From UMGS1370 sp046957575 (GTDB lineage: Bacteria > Bacillota > Clostridia > Lachnospirales > Lachnospiraceae): a stretch of 64,000 nucleotides of DNA. Numbering within the stretch: the first letter of the stretch is position 1; each line of letters starts with the position of its first letter. Both the position numbers and the translations under genes were made by a program. A model generated the notes under the pieces. It saw nothing but the letters and a program-made list of their open reading frames with translations, searched no databases and was not told where the DNA came from. Positions 42,662 to 50,952 of this stretch are shown one piece after another. The DNA lies in assembly GCA_046957575.1 (NCBI GenBank), contig JBKUOG010000005.1, positions 73,257 to 137,256 on the forward strand, written 5' to 3'.

Positions 42662-44004
42662 AACTCAATTACCGGAATATGCAGTAGCTGACATACCTGT
42701 TTTAGCTCTTCTGCCACATCTGCCCAAACCAGGCTGTAATGATGCGGTACGCCTTCTTCAATAATCTGCTCAATTACTTCCCGCACCGGACGTTCTACCT
42801 TTACATTGGCCATGATTCCTCTGGTATAGCGATCCATGTCAACCGCCTCACCCTTCATCAAGAACAGCTTATAGGCTCCGTCAATGTTGCAGAATCTGGC
42901 AATGGTCACACATCCCGGCTTTAATGCTCCCCAGAATGCAGTTCCCTGTCCTGCCAGCGGATGATTTCTCATCAGCAGTTCGTATTTGGGGTTTGCCAGA
43001 GACGGAGCAGCATTTCCGCAGTGCCAGAATGTCATGGTATTTTTCTCTTCATTGATATTAATCATATCTGTAATAAAGGTGGGAAGTCCGGTCAGATAGT
43101 TTTCTGCAATCTGAGCCAGTTCTGCATCTACATCTCCCTCGCATCCAATGTGAACACCATCGTCTGCCAGGCGGCCCAGCACTGCGCATGGAGTCGTGTG
43201 AAGATTTCCCATTTCAGGCCAGCACTTAATCACTCCATAATCATAACCCTGAGCTGCCATCACTTCTTTTAATGCCAGATATAATTTAGAGTGATTTTCT
43301 AAATGGCCGTCCGGAAGTGTGTCCATGTTGTAAGTCTGCTCCATTTTTTCCATGTCTGCCTTCCAGTCATTTTCCGGAAGAGTTTCCATTTTATCAAAAA
43401 CCACTTTTAAGTCTGTCTCTTCGATCTTGACTCCGAAAGTCCGGCGAATCAGTCCCTCGTCAAACGCGCAGTTATAAAATGCAGTGGGACGGTATCCCAA
43501 AAGCCCCAAATTCGTCTGCTTCATAGCTTTTACTGTGTGGTAGGCCAAAGTCAGCGCTCTTACCTTGGATGCAGCCCTTTCATCTTCTTTGCTGCCGTAT
43601 ACAGTATGATAGACTGCTCCCAGCCTGCGCAGAGATGCAGCATTCATAGTCATGGAACAAAGGGCATTGGCATAAAGTCTGGTGTTTTTTTCAAACGGAA
43701 CCTCATATGGCGCCCACAAGATAATGGGAACCTGTACGGTTTCTGTCAGATAAGCCGCTGCATCATCTCCTGTAAACGCACCATATACCAAAACCATTAG
43801 ATCTACGCGCTCCTGCCTAAACTGGTCCGCAATGGATTCTAAGGCCTCCTTTGTACATCCAATCTCAGAAGCCTTTACCACATGGATCTGAGGAAGTGTT
43901 TCCTCAAGCCATGCACCGTATTCCCGATCCCGCTGCTCCGGAAGTTCTTTCGGCCAGCGTCCGGAATAAGTTGTCACGAATCCTACATTCAATTTTTGCT
44001 TCAT
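42658..44004 (-). CDS. L-fucose/L-arabinose isomerase-like protein
   Basis: A 448-residue member of the fucose/arabinose isomerase fold family (NVGFVTTYSGRWP, VDLMVLVYGAFTGDDAAAYL, GLLGYRPTAFYNCAFDE, CWPEMGNLHTTPCAVLGRLADDG, CGNAAPSLANP). These interconvert aldoses and ketoses with a divalent metal; the true substrate of this subgroup is unknown. It forms its own unit with promoter and LacI operator. The stop codon now used (TAA at 42660-42658) belongs to inserted MITE copy A. ATG at 44004 follows AGGAGGGGG. Confidence 0.8.
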   Translation of the reverse strand: MKQKLNVGFVTTYSGRWPKELPEQRDREYGAWLEETLPQIHVVKASEIGCTKEALESIADQFRQERVDLMVLVYGAFTGDDAAAYLTETVQVPIILWAPYEVPFEKNTRLYANALCSMTMNAASLRRLGAVYHTVYGSKEDERAASKVRALTLAYHTVKAMKQTNLGLLGYRPTAFYNCAFDEGLIRRTFGVKIEETDLKVVFDKMETLPENDWKADMEKMEQTYNMDTLPDGHLENHSKLYLALKEVMAAQGYDYGVIKCWPEMGNLHTTPCAVLGRLADDGVHIGCEGDVDAELAQIAENYLTGLPTFITDMININEEKNTMTFWHCGNAAPSLANPKYELLMRNHPLAGQGTAFWGALKPGCVTIARFCNIDGAYKLFLMKGEAVDMDRYTRGIMANVKVERPVREVIEQIIEEGVPHHYSLVWADVAEELKQVCQLLHIPVIEL

Positions 44005-44044
44005 AATCCCCCTCCTGTCATCTATTTTGTACAATTTATTACTT

Positions 44045-44094
44045 GTAAACACGTATGTATACAGTTATAGTAACACAGCTTTCTGATTTGTCAA
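44045..44094 (-). promoter_or_regulatory. promoter and LacI operator of the FucI-like gene
   Basis: On the minus strand TTGACA (44094-44089), 16 bases, TACTAT (44072-44067), the same boxes as the lacI promoter. The operator variant GTAAACACGTATGTATAC (44045-44062) lies over the start point. Confidence 0.7.
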
Positions 44095-44102
44095 GAATTA
44101 TT

Positions 44103-45680
44103 TTAAAGCAATATGCCCGCACTCTTTAAAATAATTCCTGCCGCCAGTGTGATACCTACCAACTGATACATGTTCCACTTTCTTACTTTTACAAGGTAAC
44201 ACAAAATCCCAGTCAGCGCCGCTGCTGACGCTGATGGAAGCAGCATATCGGCCATCTCCTGCATGGGAAACTCTGCCAGTTCAATGTTCACACTGGTGAC
44301 CACAAGACCAGTAATAATTGCTGTCCCAACCATTCTGGCTCCTCTGGAAATAGGCCCCAGATAGTCCTTCATCTTATCTGCCAGAGATGTGCTCAGCCGA
44401 AATCCAAGTTCTTCATTGAATAGTTTCAGCCCCAAAAGCAGCCCATTCATCCCCAGCAGGAAAACAATCGGTCCTGCAATCATTTCATTTTGCGCCATGG
44501 ATGCGCCGATTGTGGAAAATATTGGCGCAAAGCAAAATTGCACCAGGGAATCCCCGATTCCTGCCAGCGGCCCCATTAACGCCAGACGCACATCTCTGGT
44601 ATCTCTGGCAGACATTCCCTTTTGAAAAGAGACTAAATGAAAGCTGGTCAGTATGGGCAGAAAATTGGGATTGACACTGCAGTATCCCATGCTGTCCCTT
44701 AATTCCTGGCGCAGTTCTTCCTCATTGCGGCACATTTGCTTTAATGCCGGATACAGAATTTCGGCATATGCCACTCCTTCATAATTGCCGTAATTATAGC
44801 TGTTTTGAAGAAAATATGCTTTTAATGCTGTTTTTCTGGAAAGACGGCGCAGTTCTTTTTGAGGGATCCGACCCTGGCGCAGAGAAATATCCGGGGACAC
44901 TTCCTTTTTCCCATCTTTTCTCTTTTGGAGCCAGCCAGAAGATTTTCTTCTTTTGTCCCCTGCTGCGAAACAGGCTGCTGCTGACGCTGCCAGAAACGTT
45001 ACAATCACAGAGCAGTTTAAATATGCAGTCATCACATATCCCAGCAGTGCAAAGAGGGCAATATCCCGACTGAACATGATGCTTAAAATCACTGCAAATC
45101 CTACAGCCGGAAGGAGCTTTCCGGCTGTTTCCAGCCCTTCTGTCAGCCATTTTGGAATCAGACCAATCAGCACTTCCAGATTTTGATTCTGGGATGCTGC
45201 CAAAAAACCGATTAAAAACCCTGCTGCCAAAAACATGAAAATCGTGCTGTTGGCAAGGAAATGAAACTTTTTATAATTTCCCTTTGAAACTGCCTGTTCT
45301 GCCTTTGGCACAAGTCCGGTGGCCACTGTATAAATTCCTGTAATCATAAATTGAATCAAAATGGCAAATGGAAAGGAATATGCTAACGCTGCTTCCGGAT
45401 CCATTCCCTGTTTCTTCATGGTAATAGCTAAAATCGCTCCTATAATCCCTGGTCCTGCCGGATTCGGAGGAACTGACCCGCCGGAAGATACTCCAAATCC
45501 TAAAAAAGCCAGTTCCCCTACTGCTCCCATAAGAAGTCCGGTCTCTATGTCTCCCAAAATCACTCCGACTCCTGCTGCCATCACCAGGCAGCGGGTAAGA
45601 TACGTTCCCATCAGCATACCGGTCATGCAAATGGCGGTCCAAGCTCCTATGCAGACACATTGAAGAGTGGTAATTTCCAT
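44103..45680 (-). CDS. fused PTS mannose/sorbose-family IIC-IID protein
   Basis: 525 residues. Residues 1-255 are a IIC domain (AAGVGVILGDIETGLLMGAVGELAFLGFGV, GGSVPPNPAGPGIIGAILA). After a charged linker (about 256-290) come IID features (TALKAYFLQNSYNYGNYEGVAYAEILYPALK, MGYCSVNPNFLPILTSFHL, LMGPLAGIGDSLVQFCFAPIFSTIGASMA). In this PTS family IIC and IID are normally separate proteins. No IIA or IIB gene is in the window. The protein may use distant partners or work as an uncoupled transporter. ATG at 45680 follows GAGGG; a LacI operator lies upstream. Confidence 0.88.
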   Translation of the reverse strand: MEITTLQCVCIGAWTAICMTGMLMGTYLTRCLVMAAGVGVILGDIETGLLMGAVGELAFLGFGVSSGGSVPPNPAGPGIIGAILAITMKKQGMDPEAALAYSFPFAILIQFMITGIYTVATGLVPKAEQAVSKGNYKKFHFLANSTIFMFLAAGFLIGFLAASQNQNLEVLIGLIPKWLTEGLETAGKLLPAVGFAVILSIMFSRDIALFALLGYVMTAYLNCSVIVTFLAASAAACFAAGDKRRKSSGWLQKRKDGKKEVSPDISLRQGRIPQKELRRLSRKTALKAYFLQNSYNYGNYEGVAYAEILYPALKQMCRNEEELRQELRDSMGYCSVNPNFLPILTSFHLVSFQKGMSARDTRDVRLALMGPLAGIGDSLVQFCFAPIFSTIGASMAQNEMIAGPIVFLLGMNGLLLGLKLFNEELGFRLSTSLADKMKDYLGPISRGARMVGTAIITGLVVTSVNIELAEFPMQEMADMLLPSASAAALTGILCYLVKVRKWNMYQLVGITLAAGIILKSAGILL

Positions 45681-45707
45681 TGTCTTTTTCCCTCGTTTTC
45701 TCTTTGT

Positions 45708-45766
45708 GTACATACGAGTGTATTTCTTTTTATTTATATTTTAATCAACCATTGTCTTTTTGTCCA
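45708..45766 (-). promoter_or_regulatory. promoter and LacI operator of the PTS IIC-IID gene
   Basis: On the minus strand TGGACA (45766-45761), 17 bases, TAAAAT (45743-45738). The operator ATACACTCGTATGTAC (45723-45708) follows, matching 15 of 16 bases of the lacI site. Confidence 0.65.
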
Positions 45767-45797
45767 GGGAATTTTATAAGCTTGCGTAACACATTTT

Positions 45798-45836
45798 AAA
45801 AGGCTGCACACTAATTTCTTCTTAATGCGCAGCCCC
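45798..45836 (-). terminator. Rho-independent terminator after nagA
   Basis: On the minus strand GGGCTGC and GCAGCC arms enclose an AT-rich loop and are followed by TTTT. Confidence 0.7.
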
Positions 45837-45846
45837 TTATTTTTAT

Positions 45847-47010
45847 TTATTCTCCAAACACTTTTTTCCCTTTTACAAAGGTTGCCGCAACTTTGCAGGA
45901 ATCATCTAAAATAATAAAGTTGGCTTCCAGTCCTTCTTTCACAAATCCGTACTGATTGTCCACTCCGATTAATTTCGCCGGGTTTTCTGTCAGCAGCGGA
46001 AGGATCTCTTCTACTGACTTTCCAGTAAATGCAAGAAGATTCTGCAGCGCTCTTCCCGTAGTTAGGGTACTGCCTGCGCGGCTTCCTCCATCTGCCAGTT
46101 TTGCATCTCCATTTACCACTACTACATCATTGACTCCCAGTTTATAATTGCCGTCTGGAAGACCTGCTGCCATAATAGAGTCTGTAATCGCTACCACTCT
46201 GTCCAGTCCCTTTGTCTTTAAAATCAGTCGGACGGTTCCTGGATGGAGATGAAGGCCATCGCAGATTACTTCGCAATACACATTGTCATCTTCCAGAACT
46301 GCTCCCCAGATTGCCGGGAAATGCTGGTGAAGAAGCTTCATGGCATTGCCGGTGTGGGTAGCTGCCATTGCTCCGTTTGCAATCGCAGCCCTGGCTGTAT
46401 CATAATCTGCTCCGGAATGGCCGATGGCTACCTGGATTCCCAGTTCCTTCAGCTTCGGAATATCTTCCACCATACCGTCTACTTCTGGTGAAACGGTAAT
46501 ATAACGAATGTCTCCTTCTGCCGCTTTCTGGTATTCTTCTACCAGCGGAATATTTTTTGCCTGAAGAAGGTGTTCTGGCATAGCGCCTTTATAGTCGCTG
46601 CAAAGGAACGGCCCTTCCAGATGGATTCCCATCATAACGGCACCATTGTGCTCAATTCCTTTTTCTGCCTTCCAGTCTTTGTATGCTTCGATACAGGCCA
46701 GAGTCTGCTCTCTGGTATCGGTAAGAACGGAACCCAGCCAGCCTGTGGTTCCCTGACTTGCCATAAACCGGCAGATTTTTTCGTATCCTTCCGTATCCGC
46801 GCTGTTTACGTCCACGCCTGCCGCTCCATGGGTATGAATATCCAAAAATCCAGGAACCAGACGGCGGCCTTTTAAGTCTACCCGTTCCGCTTCCGGATCG
46901 GAAATCCATTCTCCGATATGGGTAATCTTTCCGTCCTCCGCCAATACATTTAAACGCTGAAATTTGTGTTCTTTATAAACCAGTCCATTATAAAATAAAA
47001 CTTTGCTCAT
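45847..47010 (-). CDS. nagA: N-acetylhexosamine-6-phosphate deacetylase (NagA/AgaA)
   Basis: A 387-residue amidohydrolase-fold enzyme: PGFLDIHTHGAAGVD (metal site), GIHLEGPFL, AIGHSGADYDTA, ATHTGNAMKLLHQ, VICDGLHLHP and the catalytic Asp in VAITDSIMAAG. It removes acetate from GlcNAc-6-P or GalNAc-6-P. The neighbourhood (SIS, aldolase, PFK) points to the GalNAc route. Start: ATG after AAAGGGG. Confidence 0.95.
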   Translation of the reverse strand: MSKVLFYNGLVYKEHKFQRLNVLAEDGKITHIGEWISDPEAERVDLKGRRLVPGFLDIHTHGAAGVDVNSADTEGYEKICRFMASQGTTGWLGSVLTDTREQTLACIEAYKDWKAEKGIEHNGAVMMGIHLEGPFLCSDYKGAMPEHLLQAKNIPLVEEYQKAAEGDIRYITVSPEVDGMVEDIPKLKELGIQVAIGHSGADYDTARAAIANGAMAATHTGNAMKLLHQHFPAIWGAVLEDDNVYCEVICDGLHLHPGTVRLILKTKGLDRVVAITDSIMAAGLPDGNYKLGVNDVVVVNGDAKLADGGSRAGSTLTTGRALQNLLAFTGKSVEEILPLLTENPAKLIGVDNQYGFVKEGLEANFIILDDSCKVAATFVKGKKVFGE

Positions 47011-47057
47011 AGTATCCCCTTTCTCCCCAGTCAGAATTTTCTTTATAGGTAAACGTT

Positions 47058-47083
47058 CAGGACGGCATGGGTTCGCCGTCCTG
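47058..47083 (+). repeat. hairpin in the nagA leader region
   Basis: CAGGACGGC (47058-47066) pairs perfectly with GCCGTCCTG (47075-47083). A T-run follows only on the plus strand, where no gene is transcribed, so on the nagA transcript it is a plain stem-loop. Confidence 0.5.
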
Positions 47084-47096
47084 AGTTGGTTTTTTT

Positions 47097-47139
47097 ATAA
47101 CATTCAGCCATGCATCTTCCTGCCCGCCTGAACTGCTAC
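47097..47139. mobile_element. deletion derivative of the MITE-like element, copy C
   Basis: ATAACATTCAGCCATGCATC and the following TTCCTGCCCGCCTG match the first 35 bases of copy B with a few changes and are joined directly to AACTGCTAC, the right end. The whole middle is missing. No clear target duplication is seen. It lies between the LarA-like gene and nagA. Confidence 0.6.
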
Positions 47140-47141
47140 CT

Positions 47142-48629
47142 TTATTTTACGTATGCATCCGGATGTGCACAGTGGTTGGTTCCGTCATAAACCTCGTCTT
47201 TCATCATCAGATGAACCGCACTCAACTTGAAAGTCTGTGGAAGAGCCAAAATCTTTGGATTCGGGCCAACATACTTCTTCATTGCATCCTGAAGAGCTTC
47301 TTCGATGGTAGCACGGGTCTTCAAGCCCATTCCTCTTGCATATCCAGGCTCCTGGGCGCCACAGATGTAAATAGCAGATGTGTTCATCTCTGCAATCTGG
47401 CCGCAGCTCATCATAGAGAATCCGTGGAATGGATGGAATGCGTTTCCGAAGCGGTATTTCCGAATGTATTCTTCATTGGTAGCAAATAACTGGCCGTACC
47501 GGTCCATATCGGTCAGTACGTTCATATGGTCATGCTGGAACATATCGTAGCACTCACGCAGATATGGCCACAATTCATCATGGAAATAGCCGTTGCAGAT
47601 AGATGCACAGATAATTACACAATTATCCTTCATAACTCTCTTATGGCGGATAACCTGTGCAGACAGAGCCTGCATCATCATAATCGGGTTAGTTCCCATA
47701 CCATCGCCATAGTGGAAGAACTGAGGCATACCAAATACCATTACATCGTATTTTTCTTCTGCAAATGGAACGTAAGTACGCTTGTCTGCTGTCTTCCAGG
47801 ACAGGGGCTGCATCTCTTTTGCATAACCGCTGTTGATCTCAATCTGGCGGGACTTGGTATCCAGCACAGCATCACAGCAGAAGAACTTTTTGCCCATATG
47901 CTCTTCCATCTTCATGCCGATTTCATCGAATTTACTTCTCATCAGGGATTTTCCGCTGACCGGAGTAAAGTCTTCGCGGTGCATAACCTGTGGAACATGG
48001 TGGGAAGCAATGGAGCTCCAGTGGTTCAAACCGGTAGCGCAGTGCTTATAGCCGCCTGAATAACCGCCGTATGGGTTGCCCTGGGTATGGCCGATCAGAA
48101 TTGCAACATCACTGTCATGTACGTAACGGTTTAAGAATACCGGGTCGCCTCTGTCTGTCAGTCCGCAGTCTACCAGATGATCGTAATCCTCACTGTCGTG
48201 ATTGATAATCTGTCCGGTATACCAGAATTCATTAAACAGTTCCGGTCCTAATACATTGTAAATCTCTTCTTTGGTATTCTTTCTGTGAAGGCCGTTGGAG
48301 CAGATTAACATAATGTCCTTCTTTTCAACGCCAACGCTGTACAGTTCTTTCAGAATCAGCTTAATGGAAACTTTTCTATGGGAAGTCGGCTGCTCGCCGC
48401 CTTTTACTCGGTCTGGGAAAATAATGGTAACTTTGGATCCCTTGTGAGCCAGTTCAGTCAGAGGAGGCATTCCAATGGGGTTGCGGATAGACTCTAAGGT
48501 CTTTGCCTCTAATTCTTCTTCTGGAATACAAGGCGGATCCGGTACGGTCACTCCTGGAATAAATACGTCTGTATTGTCGGGAAGTTCTGCAGCCATTAAG
48601 CCCTGGCCATATTCAAACTCTAATTTCAT
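47142..48629 (-). CDS. LarA-like (lactate racemase fold) protein
   Basis: A 495-residue member of the LarA/DUF2088 family, which uses a nickel-pincer cofactor to racemise or epimerise hydroxy acids and sugar acids. Family blocks: IIFPDRVKGGEQPTSHRK, ICSNGLHRKNTKEE, LIGHTQGNPYGGYSGGYKHCATGLNHWSSI, GKKFFCCDAVLD and GTNPIMMMQAL. The substrate is unknown. It lies between TIM and nagA in a sugar operon, so a sugar acid or sugar phosphate is more likely than lactate (inference). The cofactor genes larB, larC and larE are not in the window. Start: ATG after AAGGAG. Confidence 0.82.
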   Translation of the reverse strand: MKLEFEYGQGLMAAELPDNTDVFIPGVTVPDPPCIPEEELEAKTLESIRNPIGMPPLTELAHKGSKVTIIFPDRVKGGEQPTSHRKVSIKLILKELYSVGVEKKDIMLICSNGLHRKNTKEEIYNVLGPELFNEFWYTGQIINHDSEDYDHLVDCGLTDRGDPVFLNRYVHDSDVAILIGHTQGNPYGGYSGGYKHCATGLNHWSSIASHHVPQVMHREDFTPVSGKSLMRSKFDEIGMKMEEHMGKKFFCCDAVLDTKSRQIEINSGYAKEMQPLSWKTADKRTYVPFAEEKYDVMVFGMPQFFHYGDGMGTNPIMMMQALSAQVIRHKRVMKDNCVIICASICNGYFHDELWPYLRECYDMFQHDHMNVLTDMDRYGQLFATNEEYIRKYRFGNAFHPFHGFSMMSCGQIAEMNTSAIYICGAQEPGYARGMGLKTRATIEEALQDAMKKYVGPNPKILALPQTFKLSAVHLMMKDEVYDGTNHCAHPDAYVK

Positions 48630-48650
48630 AGCGATTCTCCTTCTTTTGCT

Positions 48651-49487
48651 TTATTTACCCATATAAGTTCTGATAATCTCTAAATACTCATCCGGATAGA
48701 AACCAATTTCTCCCTGGAATCTGGTTAATGCAATGAGACCTCCGTCCATTACCGGAATGGACGCTAACATTTCTGCATTGTCTACCTTTAAGCCGCCGCC
48801 GTATACAACGTCCATGCCGCCGGTTACTTCTTTGACATAAGCGCCAATCTTGGTAATGTACTCTTTATCCGGCGGAATCTTGCCTGGTCCAATGGCCCAG
48901 ATTGGCTCGTAAGCAATGGTTACTTTAGACTTATCAACACCTTCCAGACCGGTTGTAAGCTGTTCTTTTAATACTTCCTGCCATCTGTCCTGCTCTTCGG
49001 CAGACTCTCCGATGCAGTATAGCACGCTCAGACCTGCCTTTACAGCTGCCTGAATCTCTTTATTTAACAGACGGTTGACTGCCGCAGTATCGGTAACTCC
49101 TGCCTCTGCTAACACTCCTGCCTTGTCGCGGCGCTCTTCACAGTGGCCGATAATGGTAGTCGTACATCCAGCCGCTTTCATGGCATTTCCAGTACGGTTG
49201 GTAGTAAATGCACCGAAGTTTCCTCCGACTGCAGTATCATCCCGGTAAACGCTCTGGCAGCCCACCTGAACCGGACTGTTTTCGCAAAGAGCAGACGCGG
49301 CACCAATTACATGGGCTTCTGGGAAATACATTGCAAACTCTACGTCATCTTCTGCATATTTTTTCAATGCTTCCTGGGTGTTGCTTACAATAAATGCACC
49401 CCAGTCTTTTACCGGCGCAATGCTGTTGACCCCGCCGTATTCTTTTGGAATATCGAACCGTTTCAGGTTCAGGAAAATGTGTTTCAT
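48651..49487 (-). CDS. triose-phosphate-isomerase-family protein, divergent
   Basis: 278 residues with the TIM active site: Lys in FLNLKRFD, His in IIGHCEERR, Glu in AYEPIWAIGPGK and GGGLK. It differs from the housekeeping enzyme: NLK replaces NWK, GHCE replaces GHSE, and loop 6 ends GPGKIPPD instead of GTGKTAT. This pattern recalls isomerases of the erythrulose/tetrulose-phosphate type that sit in sugar operons, so it may handle another ketose phosphate. It overlaps the kinase gene by four bases (ATGA). Confidence 0.82.
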   Translation of the reverse strand: MKHIFLNLKRFDIPKEYGGVNSIAPVKDWGAFIVSNTQEALKKYAEDDVEFAMYFPEAHVIGAASALCENSPVQVGCQSVYRDDTAVGGNFGAFTTNRTGNAMKAAGCTTTIIGHCEERRDKAGVLAEAGVTDTAAVNRLLNKEIQAAVKAGLSVLYCIGESAEEQDRWQEVLKEQLTTGLEGVDKSKVTIAYEPIWAIGPGKIPPDKEYITKIGAYVKEVTGGMDVVYGGGLKVDNAEMLASIPVMDGGLIALTRFQGEIGFYPDEYLEIIRTYMGK

Positions 49488-50674
49488 TCCTTATCATCCT
49501 CCTTATAGTAATCATTAAAATCAATGAAATCTCTTAATTCCGGTCCAATTAACGGACGGCACCAGTTTACAAACTCTTCGGTAACGTCATTTCTTCTCTC
49601 GTTTACGTAAGACTTTGGAATCACTCTTTCATACAGCATTACCTGTTCGATCGGGATCCGCTCTACGTGAATCTTGTAAGAACCGTCTTCTGTCTCGTCT
49701 CTGATAAAGCCAATCATCACGCCGCTTTCGCCGTTCATGGCTGCTTTTAAAGCTTCTCTTCCTGCCAGAACTGCTTCGTCTCTGTCTACCGGAGACTGCC
49801 ATGCGATGGAAGCTCTGCCGCAGATACCCGGCTTTTCACTTCTGGCCTTAATGCCCAGCTTCTTGATAACCAGATTTGCCAGATGAGCGCTGACATCTCC
49901 ATAATAAGTTGCCCTTCCGCTCTTAAAAATAGGCGGAACGATTGGCTCGCCTTTTTCATTTTTCAAGCCTTCGCTGGCAACGACTACGACTCCGCCCAGT
50001 TTGTCGTAAAGCTTTTTCACGTCTTCCAGGAATTCTTCTTCGTTAAATGGGAACTCCGGCAAATAAATCAGATGAGGCGCATCTCCAGGATTTTTTCTTG
50101 CCAGTGCAGACGCTGCTGTAATCCATCCGGCATTCCGTCCCATTGCTTCAATAACGCAGACATGAATCGGAAGGGATTTTACATCCACTCCCACCTCTGC
50201 TGTTGTTGCAGCTATGTAGCGGGCCGCACTTCCATATCCAGGAGTATGATCCGTAATTGCAATGTCATTGTCAATGGTTTTTGGAATTCCGACTACGTTG
50301 ATTCCATGTCCTTCGCAGGCATGGTAAATCTTTCCGCAGGTGTCCATGGTGCCGTTGCCGCCGTTTAACAAAACATATTTAATATCATATTTCTTAAAAA
50401 TCTCCGGCATTGCCTGGTAATCTTCTTCCTCTAATGCATAACGGGAAGAACCGATTGCGGTTGCTGGTGTTTCCAAAAGAAGTTTCAGCTTTTCCTCCGG
50501 AAACTGGAGCAAGTCGAAAAAGTCCTCTTTAAAAATCGCCTCGCTTCCTCCCATTGCGCCGTAAACCTTGTCAATCTTGCCGCTTGCCTTTGCCTCTTCC
50601 AGCACTCCATACAAGGAAGAGTTGATTACGGCTGTCGGCCCGCCGCCATGAACTACCAATACATTCTCAGCCAC
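49484..50674 (-). CDS. 6-phosphofructokinase family kinase, PPi-type signatures
   Basis: 396 residues of the PFK-A fold. LVVHGGGPTAVINSSLYG, LNGGNGTMDTCGKI (Asn where ATP or PPi enzymes have Asp), GIPKTIDNDI (Lys of the PPi group), EAMGRNAGWITAASALA and SEKPGICGRAS. The aldolase and SIS genes suggest it phosphorylates tagatose-6-P to the bisphosphate, or fructose-6-P. The phosphate donor is uncertain. Start: GTG after AAGGAGGG. It is the first gene of PFK-TIM-LarA-NagA. Confidence 0.85.
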   Translation of the reverse strand: MAENVLVVHGGGPTAVINSSLYGVLEEAKASGKIDKVYGAMGGSEAIFKEDFFDLLQFPEEKLKLLLETPATAIGSSRYALEEEDYQAMPEIFKKYDIKYVLLNGGNGTMDTCGKIYHACEGHGINVVGIPKTIDNDIAITDHTPGYGSAARYIAATTAEVGVDVKSLPIHVCVIEAMGRNAGWITAASALARKNPGDAPHLIYLPEFPFNEEEFLEDVKKLYDKLGGVVVVASEGLKNEKGEPIVPPIFKSGRATYYGDVSAHLANLVIKKLGIKARSEKPGICGRASIAWQSPVDRDEAVLAGREALKAAMNGESGVMIGFIRDETEDGSYKIHVERIPIEQVMLYERVIPKSYVNERRNDVTEEFVNWCRPLIGPELRDFIDFNDYYKEDDKE

Positions 50675-50801
50675 TGGTATCGCCCTCCTTTTAGCATTTT
50701 CACATACAATAGATTTTCCTATGATTGCATTTTAGCACATTTTACAACAAACAGGGAACTCTTTTTACTCAAACGTTTGGCTTAAGTTTCGCAAAATAAT
50801 T

Positions 50802-50952
50802 GTAACAGTTCAGCCATGCATCTTCTTGCCCGCCTGTGGCGGACAAGAAGCATCTGGCGTCCGCCCTATAAAGATTCAGACAGGAAAACTCTTATGAAAA
50901 CAGGCTTTCAACGCTTTTTCCTGTCTGAATCTTCACATGGCTAAACTGTTAC
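50802..50952. mobile_element. 151-bp MITE-like element, copy B
   Basis: Ends GTAACAGTT and AACTGTTAC are perfect inverted repeats. The flanks AAATAATT (50794-50801 and 50953-50960) form an exact 8-bp target duplication. An inner 17-bp perfect stem lies at 50872-50888 with 50916-50932, plus a CTTCTTG/CAAGAAG hairpin around 50822-50850. It fills most of the gap between the kinase and DUF1836 genes. Confidence 0.88.

Noticed and set aside
44744..45073. Several open frames of about 100 codons inside the PTS IIC-IID gene on both strands
   Set aside because: They are shadows of a real gene with strong family text and have no independent start signals.
47058..47096. Intrinsic terminator between the LarA-like gene and nagA
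   Set aside because: The T-run follows the hairpin only on the plus strand, while both genes are on the minus strand, so it would not stop their transcript.
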